Positions 6,862 to 14,172 of a stretch of 64,000 nt of DNA are shown here, in pieces. The translations under genes and the position numbers were made by a program. The notes beneath the pieces were generated by a model that searched no databases, was not told the origin of the DNA, and saw only the letters and a program-made list of their open reading frames with translations. The DNA comes from Brevundimonas sp. UBA4553. Its GTDB lineage: Bacteria > Pseudomonadota > Alphaproteobacteria > Caulobacterales > Caulobacteraceae. Position 1 is the first letter of the stretch. Every line of letters starts with the position of its first letter. The stretch spans positions 434,001 through 498,000 of the forward strand of contig NZ_DGLD01000019.1 in assembly GCF_002387245.1 (NCBI RefSeq), read 5' to 3'.

Positions 6862-9034
6862 TCAGGAAGGGTCCGTTGCGGAGGCCCTTATACGCTCGCG
6901 CGCGGCAAAGCGAAGCCTTGGCTTGCGGCTTATTGAGTGTGTCCGGACTGAAGTCGCGGATCAGACCGATCGCTGGCCCCTGTGGTCGCCGGTCTTCTTC
7001 GGCGGCGGTTGCGCAATCTACTTCGCCCTGAAGACCGAACCCCTGATGTGGCCATTGATGGTCGCGGCCGTGGTGACTGGCGGAGCCTGGCTTGCCGCGC
7101 GGCGGCTTGGGCTGGCGAGGCGGTGGACCCTGATCCTCTTGATGCTGGCCTGTCTGAGCGGCGGTGCGGCGGTCGCCAAGCTGAGGACGGAGGCGGTCGG
7201 CGGGCCGGTCGCGCCGTCCTTGGCCGAGCCGACCGTGATCGAGGCCTGGGTCATGGACGTCGACAGTCCCGGAGAGCGCGGCGCGCGGATTGTCGTGGCT
7301 CCGGTACGGATCAGGGGTCTTGCGCCCGAGACGACGCCGGTGAGGTTGCGGGCCACGGTACGGGGCGAGCCGCCGGCGCCGGGCGAAGCCGTGCGGCTCT
7401 ACGGCATTCTGAATCCGCCGCCGGCGCCGGCCAGCCCGGGGGCCTATGACTTTGGCCGCAACGCCTATTTTCAAGGTATGGGCGGGACGTTGTTTTCGCT
7501 GGGCGAGACGCGGCCCTCCGCTCTGTCTGAGCCGCCGTGGCGGGTGCGTATGGCGATGAAGATCAACGCCGTGCGCTATGCTCTGGCGCAGCGGATCGTG
7601 GCGCGGCTGGGCGAGCGGACGGGCGGGATCGCCGCCGCCATGACCACGGGGCACGAGACTTGGATAGGGCGCGAGGATCTGGACGCCATGCGCGATTCCG
7701 GGCTGGCGCATATCCTGTCGATCTCGGGCTTGCACATGGCCATCGTCGGCGGTTTCGTCTTCTTCGCCGTGCGGTTGGGCGTCGCCGCCTGGCCATGGCT
7801 GGCGCTGAGGGTGTCGGGCAAAAAGGTGGCGGCGGTCGCGGGTCTGATCGCGGTCGGGACCTATCTGGTGGTTTCAGGCGCGCCGCCGCCGGCCGAGCGG
7901 GCGGCCATCACCGCCTCCATCGCCTTCGTCGCCATCCTGCTGGATCGGCAAGCCGTGACCATGCATGCCTTGGCGGTGGCGGCCTTCGCTGTCCTGCTGC
8001 TTCAGCCCGAGGCCATCGTCACGCCGGGGTTCCAGATGTCGTTCGCCGCGACGGCGGCGCTGGTGGCCCTGGTCGCGGTCTGGCCGCGCCGGATCAAGGA
8101 GATCGCCGCGCCCTGGCCCATCGTGGCGGCGCAAAGGCTGGGCAGCTGGCTGTTGGCCGCCTGCACCGCCAGTCTGGTGGCGGGCATGGCGACGGGGCCG
8201 TTCGCGATGCAGCATTTCAATCGGACCGCCATGTATGGACTGGTCGCCAATCTGGGGACGGCGCCGGTCGCGGACTTCATTCTGATGCCGGCCTTGGCGC
8301 TGGGCGCAGCGCTGGAGCCGTTGGGGTTGGGCGCGCCCTTCCTGTGGCTGGCGGGGAAGGGCGTCGATCTGATGCTGGTCATCGGCCACTGGACGGCGGG
8401 GCTGCCGGGCGCGGTGCGGACCATCGCCAGCGCGCCGGCGGCGGCCTTACCGGTCGCCTTCCTCGGCATCCTGTTCATCTGCCTGTGGCGCGGGCGGTTG
8501 CGGTGGCTGGGGCTGCCGCTGGCGGCGGCGGTGTTGATCTGGCCGAGGCCAGCAGCGCCCGACATCTGGATCGGCGACGGCGGGACCAATGCAGCATGGC
8601 GTCAGGATGAAGCGGCGATCGTGGCCAGGCCCGGCGTGCGGCAGTTCGCGGCGGATCTGTGGTCGCGGCGTCGGGGACTGGCACTGACGCCGAGGCCGGA
8701 CGAGGGCTGGACCTGCAAGCGGTCATTCTGCGCACCGGCAACCAGCGAGGCCGGGCCGGTCGCACTGTGGTGGGGCAAGAAGGCGCCGACGGCGGATCAG
8801 GTGGACGCGATGTGCCGTTCGGCAGAGGTCGTCAGCAGCCGCGCCGAGCTGGCGTCCTTGCCGTTGTCATGCGGGGGGCGGCTGGTGCTGGACGGCATGG
8901 ATTTCGCGCGCGGCGGCTCGGTGGAGCTGTGGCGCGTGGGCGCGAGTTGGAGGGCGGTGTGGGCGGCCGACGTGCGGGGACAGAGGCCCTGGACACGTCA
9001 GGCCGATCCCGACTTCAGTGATAGCGGCGGATAA
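6833..9034 (+). CDS. comEC: ComEC/Rec2-family DNA uptake channel
   Basis: ComEC forms the inner-membrane channel for transforming single-stranded DNA. The longest frame gives 733 residues: a soluble DUF4131-like OB region at about 45-205, then the polytopic Competence domain at about 235-510, including the hallmark DSGLAHILSISGLHMAI segment. The C-terminal 220 residues are soluble and lack the HxHxDH metallo-beta-lactamase signature of Gram-positive ComEC, as usual for alphaproteobacterial members. The start is uncertain: the GTG at 6833 overlaps gltX on the other strand by 29 bases, and a TTG at 6923 is the main later option. The 3' end overlaps the convergent lexA by 20 bases. Confidence 0.88.
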   Translation: MTTVEEGEVIQEGSVAEALIRSRAAKRSLGLRLIECVRTEVADQTDRWPLWSPVFFGGGCAIYFALKTEPLMWPLMVAAVVTGGAWLAARRLGLARRWTLILLMLACLSGGAAVAKLRTEAVGGPVAPSLAEPTVIEAWVMDVDSPGERGARIVVAPVRIRGLAPETTPVRLRATVRGEPPAPGEAVRLYGILNPPPAPASPGAYDFGRNAYFQGMGGTLFSLGETRPSALSEPPWRVRMAMKINAVRYALAQRIVARLGERTGGIAAAMTTGHETWIGREDLDAMRDSGLAHILSISGLHMAIVGGFVFFAVRLGVAAWPWLALRVSGKKVAAVAGLIAVGTYLVVSGAPPPAERAAITASIAFVAILLDRQAVTMHALAVAAFAVLLLQPEAIVTPGFQMSFAATAALVALVAVWPRRIKEIAAPWPIVAAQRLGSWLLAACTASLVAGMATGPFAMQHFNRTAMYGLVANLGTAPVADFILMPALALGAALEPLGLGAPFLWLAGKGVDLMLVIGHWTAGLPGAVRTIASAPAAALPVAFLGILFICLWRGRLRWLGLPLAAAVLIWPRPAAPDIWIGDGGTNAAWRQDEAAIVARPGVRQFAADLWSRRRGLALTPRPDEGWTCKRSFCAPATSEAGPVALWWGKKAPTADQVDAMCRSAEVVSSRAELASLPLSCGGRLVLDGMDFARGGSVELWRVGASWRAVWAADVRGQRPWTRQADPDFSDSGG

Positions 9035-9707
9035 GGCCGACAAGCTTGCCCTGAACCGCGACCTGATCCGAGCCGTAGATCTTGGTCTCGTAGTTACGGT
9101 TGGCGGGCTCCAGCGCGATCGAGGCCCCCTTCTTGCGCAGGCGCTTCAACGTGGCCTGCTCGCCTTCGACCAAGGCCACCACGATCTCGCCGGACGAGGC
9201 GTCGGCGGTCGATTTGATAATGACCATGTCGCCGTTGAGGATGCCCGCCTCGATCATCGAGTCGCCCTCGATCTCGAGCAGATAGTGTTCGCCCGCGCCC
9301 AGCATGGTTTCCGGCACCGGATAGCGGGCGGTTTCATGCTCGATGGCGTCGATGGGCGTGCCGGCCGCGATCTTGCCCATCAAGGCCAGTTCGCGAGTGT
9401 CATTGGCGGGTTCAGCCGCCTTGGCACGACCGCCGCCCTCGATCACGCCGGGCTTGAAGCCCGCATGGCCGCGCGGCGCGCCTGCGGTCGCCTGTTCCGG
9501 CAGCTTGACGACTTCCAGTGCGCGGGCGCGGTGGGCCAGACGGCGGATGAAGCCGCGTTCCTCCAGCGCCGTGATCAGGCGGTGGATGCCCGACTTGGAC
9601 GCCAGATCCAGCGCCTCCTTCATCTCGTCGAAGGAGGGCGAGACGCCCGTTTCCTGAATCCGTTCGTGAATGAACATCAGGAGTTCGTGCTGCTTCTTGG
9701 TGAGCAT
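9015..9707 (-). CDS. lexA: SOS repressor LexA
   Basis: LexA represses DNA-damage genes and is inactivated by RecA-stimulated self-cleavage. The 230-residue protein has an N-terminal winged helix-turn-helix (residues 1-65), a long Gly/Ala/Pro linker to about 100, and the S24 peptidase domain. The cleavage site reads IAAG (Ala115-Gly116); the catalytic dyad is Ser150 in EGDSMIEAG and Lys188 in EQATLKRL. Two GTTC-N7-GTTC-type boxes in its own promoter indicate autoregulation. It is convergent with comEC. Confidence 0.96.
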   Translation of the reverse strand: MLTKKQHELLMFIHERIQETGVSPSFDEMKEALDLASKSGIHRLITALEERGFIRRLAHRARALEVVKLPEQATAGAPRGHAGFKPGVIEGGGRAKAAEPANDTRELALMGKIAAGTPIDAIEHETARYPVPETMLGAGEHYLLEIEGDSMIEAGILNGDMVIIKSTADASSGEIVVALVEGEQATLKRLRKKGASIALEPANRNYETKIYGSDQVAVQGKLVGLIRRYH

Positions 9708-9723
9708 GGGCGCAAGGCTTCCA

Positions 9724-9738
9724 GAACAAGGCGTGAAC
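9724..9738. promoter_or_regulatory. lexA: LexA (SOS) box, promoter-distal copy near the start codon
   Basis: GAAC-AAGGCGT-GAAC matches the alphaproteobacterial SOS box, a direct repeat GTTC-N7-GTTC on the opposite strand. It lies 17 bases upstream of the lexA start codon, so it would sit in the early transcribed region. Confidence 0.85.
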
Positions 9739-9748
9739 CGTTGAGAAT

Positions 9749-9763
9749 GTTCTGTAAGTGTTC
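9749..9763. promoter_or_regulatory. lexA: LexA (SOS) box overlapping the lexA promoter
   Basis: GTTC-TGTAAGT-GTTC is a second exact alphaproteobacterial SOS box, in the opposite orientation to the first, 10 bases away. A minus-strand TTGACA lies at 9772-9777, so this box covers the -10 side of the presumed lexA promoter. Confidence 0.85.
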
Positions 9764-9903
9764 TTGCCTAATGTCAACTTAACGACGGCGTTGGCAATTC
9801 AGGCTCGGGCCATTGGAGGATGACGGCCCGGTGTGCATTCTCATGCGTGTCACGACCATATCGTCTGGAACCACGAAGCTTGTGGGCTGACAACGCCTAC
9901 GCC

Positions 9904-10695
9904 TTAGCGCAGCAACGCCCTCGTCGCCGCTTCCACATCGTCCTGACGCATCAAGCTTTCGCCGACGAGGATGGCCTGGGCGTGGGAGTCGGCTACGCGC
10001 TGGACGTCGTCAGGCGTGAAGATGCCGCTTTCGGCCACCAGCAGGGCCTTGACCGGGCTGAGCATGGACAGGCGCTCGGTGGCGTCGAGGTCGACCTCGA
10101 AGGTGCGAAGGCTGCGGTTGTTGACGCCGACCAGATCACCCCCCAGCGCGCAGGCGCGGGCCATCTCGGCCTCGTCGTGGGTCTCGATCAGGGCGTCCAT
10201 GCCGAAGCGTTCGGCCTCGGCCAGCAGGTCGGCGGCCAGGGCGTTGTCGATCATGGCGAGGATGATGAGGATGCAGTCGGCGCCCAGGGCGCGGCTCTCG
10301 GCCACCTGCCAGGGATCGACCAGGAAATCCTTGCGCAGGCAGGGCAGGGCGACCGCGTCGCGGGCGGCGGCCAGGAAGGCGTCGTCGCCCTGGAAGCTGG
10401 GGCCGTCGGTCAGGACGGACAGGCAGGTGGCGCCGCCGCGCTCATAGGCCCTGGCGAGCGCGGGCGGATCAAAGTCGGCGCGGATCAGGCCCTTGGACGG
10501 ACTGGCCTTCTTGATCTCGGCGATCAGGGCGGGGCGGCCGGTTTCCTCGGCGACCCGTTCCAGAGCGGCGCGGAAGCCGCGCGGGGCCGAGGCCTGCGCG
10601 GCGAGGGCCTCGATGGCGCCCTGAGAGGTCGCAAGCTTGCGGGCGGCCACGTCGTCGCGCTTGTAGGCGGCGATCTTCGCCAGAACGTCGGTCAT
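9904..10695 (-). CDS. trpC: indole-3-glycerol phosphate synthase
   Basis: TrpC cyclises the carboxyphenylamino-deoxyribulose phosphate intermediate of tryptophan synthesis. The 263-residue TIM barrel has the diagnostic segments PALIAEIKKASPSKG near residue 75, LPCLRKDFLVDPWQ with the catalytic Lys, and LVGVNNRSLRTFEVD. The length is that of a monofunctional enzyme with no TrpF fusion. Its ATG overlaps the trpD stop (ATGA), so the two are translationally coupled. No gene lies between trpC and the lexA promoter region. Confidence 0.96.
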   Translation of the reverse strand: MTDVLAKIAAYKRDDVAARKLATSQGAIEALAAQASAPRGFRAALERVAEETGRPALIAEIKKASPSKGLIRADFDPPALARAYERGGATCLSVLTDGPSFQGDDAFLAAARDAVALPCLRKDFLVDPWQVAESRALGADCILIILAMIDNALAADLLAEAERFGMDALIETHDEAEMARACALGGDLVGVNNRSLRTFEVDLDATERLSMLSPVKALLVAESGIFTPDDVQRVADSHAQAILVGESLMRQDDVEAATRALLR

Positions 10696-11726
10696 GCGGC
10701 CTCGGGGTCGATAGGGGTGTTGGTGACGCGCACCAGGGTCTCTAGCGCGCGGGCGGCGCGACCGTCGTCGATGACGGCGGCGGCCAGTTCGGCGCCTTCA
10801 CGCAGATTAGCGGCGCGGTCGGCCACGACCAGGGCGGCGGCGGCGTTCAGCACGACGATGTCGCGATAGGGACCGGATTCGCCCGCCAGCAGGGCGGTTA
10901 GCGCGGCTGCGTTGTATTCAGCGTCGCCGCCGCGCAGGTCGTCCAGCGTCGCCAGCGGCAGTCCGGCGTCGGCGGGGGTGATAGTGAAGCGGCGAACGGA
11001 GCCGTCCTTCCACTCGGCCACCTCGGTCGAACCTGTGGTGGTCAGTTCGTCCAGACCCTGACCGTGGACGGTCCAGGCGCGCCGCGCGCCGAGACGGCCC
11101 AGGACCTCGACCAGAGGCTCCAGCAGGGCGGGATCATAGACGCCCATGACCTGACGGTTTGCATGCGCCGGATTACAAAGCGGACCGAGAAGATTGAAAA
11201 CCGTACGGAAACCGATCTCTGCCCGCACCGGCCCGACGTGGCGCATGGCCCCGTGATAGGTCGGGGCGAACAGGAAGGCGATGCCGGCCTGATCCAGAGC
11301 GCGGGCCTGTTGCGGGATGGTGGCGTCGAGGTTGACGCCGAGCGCGGCCAGGACGTCGGAGGAGCCGGATTTGGAGCTGATAGCGCGGTTGCCGTGCTTG
11401 GCGACCTTCAGCCCCGCGCCTGCCAGAACGAAGGCGGCCGCCGTCGAGACGTTATAGGTGTGCTGGCCGTCGCCGCCGGTGCCGCAGGTGTCGATCACCT
11501 CGTCGAAGGGGTGGTCCAGCGACAGGGCGGCGTCGCGCATGGCGGTGGCGAAGGCGACGATCTCGTCCACCGTCTCGCCACGGATGCGCAGGGCGGTTAC
11601 GGCGGCGGCGACCTGTGACGGGGTCGGTTCGCCGCGCAGGCAGGCGGAGAAGAAGGCGTGGGCTTCGTCCGGCGTCAGAACGCGCCCGTCCACCAGCTTG
11701 CCCAGCAGAGGCTTGAAACCGTCCAT
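10692..11726 (-). CDS. trpD: anthranilate phosphoribosyltransferase
   Basis: TrpD transfers the phosphoribosyl group of PRPP to anthranilate. The 344-residue protein has the PRPP-binding VIDTCGTGGDG motif at about 82-92, KHGNRAISSKSGSSDVLAALG and the NLLGPLCNPA segment. It is coupled to trpC downstream (ATGA) and begins 4 bases after the trpG stop, forming trpG-trpD-trpC. Confidence 0.96.
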   Translation of the reverse strand: MDGFKPLLGKLVDGRVLTPDEAHAFFSACLRGEPTPSQVAAAVTALRIRGETVDEIVAFATAMRDAALSLDHPFDEVIDTCGTGGDGQHTYNVSTAAAFVLAGAGLKVAKHGNRAISSKSGSSDVLAALGVNLDATIPQQARALDQAGIAFLFAPTYHGAMRHVGPVRAEIGFRTVFNLLGPLCNPAHANRQVMGVYDPALLEPLVEVLGRLGARRAWTVHGQGLDELTTTGSTEVAEWKDGSVRRFTITPADAGLPLATLDDLRGGDAEYNAAALTALLAGESGPYRDIVVLNAAAALVVADRAANLREGAELAAAVIDDGRAARALETLVRVTNTPIDPEAA

Positions 11727-11730
11727 GGCC

Positions 11731-12321
11731 TCAGACCGTCGCCAGTCGCTTGACGCCCGCCAGATCGAGGAAGTTGGCGATCATGTCGTGGCCGTGCTCG
11801 GTGGCGATGGATTCCGGATGGAATTGCACGCCGTGGATCGGCCGGGTGCGGTGGGCCAGACCCATGATCTCGCCGTCAGCGGTCCAGGCGGTGACCTCCA
11901 GTTCATCCGGCAGGGTCTCGCGACGCACGGCCAGCGAGTGATAGCGCGTGGCGGTGAAGGGCGAGGGCAGGCCGGCGAAGACGCTGCGGCCCTCATGCAG
12001 GATCGGCGAGGTCTTGCCGTGCATCAGGGTCTTGGCGCGGATCACCTCGCCGCCAAAGGCCTGACCGATGGCCTGATGGCCCAGGCAGACGCCGAAGATC
12101 GGCATGTCCAGCGGCGCGGTTGTGATCAGCTGCAGACAGATGCCGGCCTGATCGGGATCGCAGGGACCGGGCGACAGCAACACGGCCTCGGGCTTCAGCG
12201 CCCAGGCTTCTTCCACCGTCAGGTCGTCGTTGCGGACGACATGCGTCTGGGCGCCCAACTCCGCGAGGTAGTGGACGAGGTTGTAGGTAAAGCTGTCGTA
12301 GTTATCGACGACGAGGATCAT
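11731..12321 (-). CDS. trpG: anthranilate synthase component II (glutamine amidotransferase)
   Basis: TrpG hydrolyses glutamine and channels ammonia to TrpE. From ATG 12321 the product is 196 residues, beginning MILVVDNYDSFTYNLVHYL, which is the canonical start. An in-frame TTG at 12357 would add 12 non-conserved residues and was not chosen. The catalytic nucleophile Cys sits in FGVCLGHQAIGQAF, and the His/Glu pair in GVQFHPESI. It is separated from trpE by about 300 bases that hold a divergent small ORF, so trpGDC probably has its own promoter in 12322-12430. Confidence 0.95.
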   Translation of the reverse strand: MILVVDNYDSFTYNLVHYLAELGAQTHVVRNDDLTVEEAWALKPEAVLLSPGPCDPDQAGICLQLITTAPLDMPIFGVCLGHQAIGQAFGGEVIRAKTLMHGKTSPILHEGRSVFAGLPSPFTATRYHSLAVRRETLPDELEVTAWTADGEIMGLAHRTRPIHGVQFHPESIATEHGHDMIANFLDLAGVKRLATV

Positions 12322-12430
12322 GTCAGGGTTCTTAGGACGGGAGGGACGACGCGCCAAGCAAAGGCGGACTGAAAGCGGACGTTAAGCTGTCCGCGCGATA
12401 CAGGAGCATCGCCATCGGAAGAAATCCGTC

Positions 12431-12619
12431 TTGACCCGCTTAGAAGCCATACGCGACGCCCAGGCCCTGCTCGACGAGCCGGCCACAGAACAACCCAAGC
12501 CGCTGCGGCTGCTGGCGGCGGCGGCCTTCGCCGCGACGGCGGCGGTGATGCTGGCGGGGACCATGGTCGTGGGCCCCGGCGTATCGTTCGACCAGGGCTC
12601 CACGGTTTCCAATCCTTAG
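12431..12619 (+). CDS. small single-pass membrane protein between trpG and trpE (hypothetical)
   Basis: A 62-residue ORF on the strand opposite to the trp genes. It starts at TTG after a GGAAG sequence 7 bases upstream. The first half is polar (MTRLEAIRDAQALLDEP...), followed by one clear hydrophobic helix (LLAAAAFAATAAVMLAGTMVVG) and a short polar tail. It would be a membrane-anchored microprotein. Its end overlaps the trpE 3' end by 4 bases. I do not recognise a family. The amphipathic and hydrophobic layout and the plausible ribosome binding site argue for a gene; the rare start codon and small size argue caution. Confidence 0.45.
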   Translation: MTRLEAIRDAQALLDEPATEQPKPLRLLAAAAFAATAAVMLAGTMVVGPGVSFDQGSTVSNP

Positions 12620-14172
12620 ATCTTGCCGTCGGCGCCCAGGTTCGCGGCGTTTTGGCCGCGAGTCGTTGCGTTGAAACGCCACGAGTCCTCGGCCGCCTTC
12701 ATCGGAGCGCGGGCCTTGGCCAGGGTCTCGGCGTATTCAGCCACAGGATCGCTATCGGCGACGACGCCGGCGCCGGCCTGAACGAAGATCTTGTCCTTGG
12801 CGAACATGGCGGTGCGCAGGACGATGCAGATGTCCGCTTCGCCGTTGGCCGAGATGTAGCCTACGCCGCCGCCATAGCCGACGCCGCGCTTCTCGGTTTC
12901 CAGTTCGTCGATGATCTCCATGGCGCGGACCTTCGGCGCTCCGGACAGGGTGCCGGCGGGCAGGGCGGCCAGAAGCGTGTCCACCGCGTCCAGTTTGGGA
13001 TCGGCGGCGCCATGCACGTTGGAGACGATGTGCATGACCTGGCTGTAGCGTTCGACGACGAAGCTTTCCGTCACCTCGACCGAACCCGGAGATGAAACCC
13101 GACCCACGTCGTTGCGCCCCAGATCGAGCAGCATCAAGTGTTCGGCGCGTTCCTTGGGATCGGCCAGAAGCTCGGCTTCGAGCGCCTTGTCCAGTTCCGG
13201 CGTAGCGCCGCGCGGGCGAGTGCCGGCCAGCGGTCGGATGGTGACGCGACCGTCCTTCAACCGGACCAGGATTTCCGGGCTGGACCCGGCCAGCTGGAAG
13301 TCGACGTAGTCGAGGAAGAAGAGATAGGGCGACGGGTTGCCGCGACGCAGCGAGCGATAGAAGGCGAACGGGTCCTGATCCCACGGCGCCGAGAAGCGGT
13401 GCGCCAGCACGACCTGGAAGATGTCGCCGGCGGCGATGTAGTCCTTGGCCTTGGCCACCATGGCGTCGAATCCAGCGGCGTCGACGGGTGAGTGGAAGTC
13501 GGGCGCCGGGACCGGTTCGGCTTCGCGCTGGATCGGCAGGGGGCCACGCAGGCGGTCTTCGAAGTCGTCGAGGCGGGCGATAGCCGCCCTGTAGGCCGTG
13601 TCCGCATCAGCACCGCTGTCGGGATAGGCGGCGGCGATCAGAACGATCTCGTGCTTCACCGAATCGAAGATGGCGACCAGCGACGGGCGCGCCATGACGG
13701 CGTCGGGCAGGTTCAGCGGGTCAGGGTTTGCTGGGCCAAGCGGCTCCAGCAGGCGCACCATGTCGTATCCGAAGACGCCAAACAGACCGGCGGACATGGG
13801 CGGCAGATCGTCGGGCAGGTCGAACCGGGTGGCGGCGATCAGGGCGCGCAGGGACTCCAGCGCCGGGCGGTCTTCGGCGGTAAAGCGATCGGCCAAAACC
13901 GCATCGCCGCGCGCCATTTCGGCATGACCGTCGCGGCAGCGCCAGACCACATCCGGCGCCAGGGTCACGAAAGAGTAGCGACCGTTGACGGCGCCGCCCT
14001 CGACCGACTCGAAGAGGCTGGCGTAGGGACGCCCGTGCCCGACCTTGAGAAAGGCCGAGACGGGTGTCTCCAGGTCGTCGATCAAGCGGCGAACGACGAC
14101 CTGGGGGCGGCCTGTCATCAGGCCAGAGATAAACGCGTCGCGTTCAGCCTGATGTTCGACGCCTGCGCTCAT
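12616..14172 (-). CDS. trpE: anthranilate synthase component I
   Basis: TrpE converts chorismate to anthranilate with ammonia delivered by TrpG. The 518-residue protein has an N-terminal regulatory region and the chorismate-binding domain, with PYLFFLDYVDFQLAGSSPE, the TIRPLAGTRPRGATPE segment, LDLGRNDVGRVS and the terminal VQAGAGVVADSDP. Its start overlaps the stop of the upstream foldase gene by ATGA, so trpE is translated behind that gene. It is not fused to trpG, unlike in some rhizobia. Confidence 0.95.
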   Translation of the reverse strand: MSAGVEHQAERDAFISGLMTGRPQVVVRRLIDDLETPVSAFLKVGHGRPYASLFESVEGGAVNGRYSFVTLAPDVVWRCRDGHAEMARGDAVLADRFTAEDRPALESLRALIAATRFDLPDDLPPMSAGLFGVFGYDMVRLLEPLGPANPDPLNLPDAVMARPSLVAIFDSVKHEIVLIAAAYPDSGADADTAYRAAIARLDDFEDRLRGPLPIQREAEPVPAPDFHSPVDAAGFDAMVAKAKDYIAAGDIFQVVLAHRFSAPWDQDPFAFYRSLRRGNPSPYLFFLDYVDFQLAGSSPEILVRLKDGRVTIRPLAGTRPRGATPELDKALEAELLADPKERAEHLMLLDLGRNDVGRVSSPGSVEVTESFVVERYSQVMHIVSNVHGAADPKLDAVDTLLAALPAGTLSGAPKVRAMEIIDELETEKRGVGYGGGVGYISANGEADICIVLRTAMFAKDKIFVQAGAGVVADSDPVAEYAETLAKARAPMKAAEDSWRFNATTRGQNAANLGADGKI

